From the NCBI GenBank assembly GCA_947625055.1, contig CANQMT010000001.1, forward strand, positions 62,001 to 126,000: a stretch of DNA of 64,000 nt, given 5' to 3'. The position numbers and the translations under genes were made by a program. Positions 62,330 through 64,000 of this stretch are shown one piece after another; positions within the stretch are counted from its first letter, which is position 1, and each line of letters opens with the position of its first letter. This DNA comes from an uncultured Monoglobus sp. (GTDB lineage: Bacteria > Bacillota > Clostridia > Monoglobales > Monoglobaceae). The notes below the pieces were generated by a model. The model did no database searches and was not told the origin of the DNA. It saw only the letters and a program-made list of their open reading frames with translations.

Positions 62330-62597
62330 TGGTTGACCCCTCTCCCCAAGGGGCGAGGCTGACGGGCGGATAATATCCGCCCCTACAATGTGGTGTATCT
62401 ATTCGCTAATCGCTACGTTCGTAGGGCGGGCTTGCCCACAAGCCGCCGCGGACGGATGTGGGCATCCGGCCCTACGGATATGGCGAGGCTGACGGGCGGA
62501 TAATATCCGCCCCTACAATATTGGTTGCAAATGATGCCGTCACGTCTGTAGGGGACGGCGCCCTCGACGTCCCGTGTCCTAGTTCCTAGTATCTACG
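62330..62597. repeat. Composite intergenic repeat C
   Basis: A 38-bp unit beginning GGCGAGGCTGACGGGCGG with the palindrome GGGCGGATAATATCCGCCC is present twice exactly (62352-62389 and 62482-62519). Between them is a GTAGGG...CCCTAC hairpin with nested stems (62420-62475). Other pieces: CCTCTCCCCAAGGGG (62338-62353), reversed CTATTCGCTAATCGCTACGT (62399-62419), and CTAGTATCTACGTTAG touching the next gene's stop. It splits the SPFH/zinc-ribbon pair; no gene is seen. Confidence 0.8.
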
Positions 62598-63914
62598 TTA
62601 GTAAACATAATATGTTCCGGTATTTCCGCCGCCGTAATTATTGTAATCGCCGTAGCCGTCATAATTATCATAATTGTCATAATCGCCGTAATCGTCATAA
62701 TAGTCGTAAGCGTCATAGTATCCGCCGTTGTTATAATCCGATTCGGGCGCGCTGTCGTCTTTCAGCGTTGACATATCCCACGCGAAGAAGAGGGCGACAA
62801 ACAGCGCGGCGATAAGCGCTGCTATGCCGATCTTGACCGGGCTGTAGGGCCGCTCGCCGCTGACGTTTCCGGTGTCGCCGTTTATGGCGTAGGTGTAGTT
62901 CTTTTTGTTGTATGTGAAGTTTGAGGTCCAGACCGGCACTAAGATCTGCTTATATCCCGGGTTCCCGTAATCGGCGCTGATCCTCGTCACGTTGGCGGTG
63001 CTGAAGCCCTGCGCGATGATCGAGTTCTGCGCCCTCGCCCTGAGCTCCGCCTCAACCGAGCTTTTGACCCTCGAAAATCCCTCGACAGCAGAGAACGCAT
63101 AATGCTCGGAGCTGACGCCCGAAAGAAAGGCGGGAGAATACGGATAGCTTCCGCTCTGTGTGTTAAACGGCATAACGCCGCTCAGTGCCTTTAAATTCGA
63201 GTCGCTGCCCGCGAACACGGGCACGTCGTCAAGGCGCTCGCTGACGGTGCCGCTGACCGGGAACCACTCGGTCCTCGTGCGGACGCCGTTCTTGCCGCCG
63301 CCGACCGTAACGATCCTGCCGCCCATTCCCGAATATGTCGCGGTGACGTCAAGGTCATATGTCCATATCGGGACGTAGATCGGCGTAAGCTTGCCCGACT
63401 GATAGGCGAGCTTGAGCTTGCTCGGCGCGAACCAGCGGTGGCCGATCCACTGCTTAAAGCGCGCCTTCGCGTCATCCTCGTCAATCGCGAACGGCACCAC
63501 GCCGTCTGGCGGAATTCCGAAAGCCTGCCTCTTCGCGTCAACCTGTGAAGAGCCGCACATCGGGCACACGGCAGCGGTCTGGTTGTTTTCAAACTCAATG
63601 ACGCTGCCGCAGGTCTTGCAGTAGATTACCCGCCGCGCGTTTGTCGGCGCGTTCATGTCGTCAAGATTATCGCTCGTGCTTGTGACCGAGGCGCCCGTCA
63701 GCTCATCCTCGCGCTTTTGATATTCCGAAAGCGGATGCTCGAGCACCTTGCTGTTGTCGGTGTCAAGCTCGCCGGGTGTGCCGCATGACGAGCACATGAA
63801 CTGCCTTTTTCTTATGTTCCATTTCATAACGCCGCCACAGTTTTTGCATTTAAAATTTTGAATTTCGGGCTCTCTGTCAGCCCTCTGCGCGGCCGTATTT
63901 GAGGTTTCGCTCAT
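62598..63914 (-). CDS. Zinc-ribbon membrane protein with Tyr/Asp-rich tail (YdjG-like)
   Basis: A 438-residue protein. Two zinc ribbons in the first 130 residues (FKCKNCGG with MCSSCGTPG; YCKTCGS with VCPMCGSS). A middle domain (about 150-360) holds YVPIWTYDLDVTATYSG and ILVPVWTSNFTYNKK. A membrane helix (IGIAALIAALFVALFFAWDM) lies near 365-385. The tail is a Tyr-Asp-Asn-Gly repeat (YDDYGDYDNYDNYDGY) facing outside or inside, unknown. It resembles Bacillus YdjG, often misnamed as a helicase. ATG 63914 follows GGGGTG; an ATG at 63929 overlaps that site. Confidence 0.82.
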   Translation of the reverse strand: MSETSNTAAQRADREPEIQNFKCKNCGGVMKWNIRKRQFMCSSCGTPGELDTDNSKVLEHPLSEYQKREDELTGASVTSTSDNLDDMNAPTNARRVIYCKTCGSVIEFENNQTAAVCPMCGSSQVDAKRQAFGIPPDGVVPFAIDEDDAKARFKQWIGHRWFAPSKLKLAYQSGKLTPIYVPIWTYDLDVTATYSGMGGRIVTVGGGKNGVRTRTEWFPVSGTVSERLDDVPVFAGSDSNLKALSGVMPFNTQSGSYPYSPAFLSGVSSEHYAFSAVEGFSRVKSSVEAELRARAQNSIIAQGFSTANVTRISADYGNPGYKQILVPVWTSNFTYNKKNYTYAINGDTGNVSGERPYSPVKIGIAALIAALFVALFFAWDMSTLKDDSAPESDYNNGGYYDAYDYYDDYGDYDNYDNYDGYGDYNNYGGGNTGTYYVY

Positions 63915-63936
63915 AAAATCACCCCTCATTAAATAT

Positions 63937-63965
63937 ATTCTACTATAATATTAAATTAATGTCAA
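63937..63965 (-). promoter_or_regulatory. Promoter of the zinc-ribbon/SPFH pair
   Basis: Minus strand TTGACA (63965-63960), 17 bases, TAGAAT (63942-63937). Confidence 0.85.
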
Positions 63966-64000
63966 CAAATTTAAAAAAAGGCTTGCATTATGTCGAATTT

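Noticed and set aside
1-64000. CRISPR array
   Set aside because: No series of short direct repeats with regular unique spacers seen; the repeats found are two-copy or hairpin types.

Overview
The window looks like a chromosomal stretch from an anaerobic Clostridia member, probably an uncultured gut or rumen bacterium near Oscillospirales/Eubacteriales. The evidence is a SigH-type sporulation sigma factor, a complete SCIFF cassette (yajC, a TIGR04086-type membrane protein, the Cys-rich peptide and its radical SAM maturase), a trimeric NADH-linked [FeFe] hydrogenase, a pta-ackA acetate pathway, a T-box leader, and many TTGACA/TATAAT promoters with 17-bp spacers. The assignment rests on gene content only.

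Layout. 1-660: start of a copper P-type ATPase and a CsoR repressor with two inverted operators in its promoter. 660-1090: AT-rich gap with DnaA-box-like sites. 1.1-4.3 kb: sigH, then pta-ackA. 4.4-10.2 kb: heterodimeric ABC exporter and topoisomerase III. 10.4-12.9 kb: the SCIFF operon, including the 48-residue peptide gene. 13-17.6 kb: cinA, NUDIX, GNAT and a TrpB2 gene behind a tryptophan-type T-box. 17.6-22.5 kb: flavoredoxin-like protein and hydABC. 22.6-23.3 kb: Phd/HicA-like toxin-antitoxin pair. 23.4-35.8 kb: wecB, a WecA/TagO-like transferase, trpS, an aminotransferase, hpt, tilS, dnaB, rplI, gdpP and a YybS-like gene. 35.9-38.7 kb: feoAB and an SCP2-like protein with a histone-like tail. 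39.4-41 kb: tRNA-Leu and a decayed prophage head-gene fragment. 41-46.2 kb: acyltransferase, MATE transporter fused to an ATPase domain, APH-like kinase, tyrosine phosphatase. 46.6-56.3 kb: cell-surface and signalling genes, with a STAS protein, a SpoIIE phosphatase/anti-sigma-kinase hybrid, a degenerate ATPase-fold protein, and two exported enzymes sharing one N-terminal domain. 56.3-64 kb: second MATE transporter, a frameshifted aldo-keto reductase, a rhamnogalacturonan-lyase-like protein, and an SPFH/zinc-ribbon pair.

How it fits together. Acetyl-CoA goes to acetate and ATP through Pta-AckA, and NADH plus reduced ferredoxin can go to hydrogen through HydABC. The most unusual material is signalling: three proteins carry or resemble SpoIIAB/RsbW ATPase domains (a MATE fusion, a SpoIIE hybrid and a degenerate one), beside one STAS antagonist. 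Composite intergenic repeats occur at three places, tightly packed between genes.
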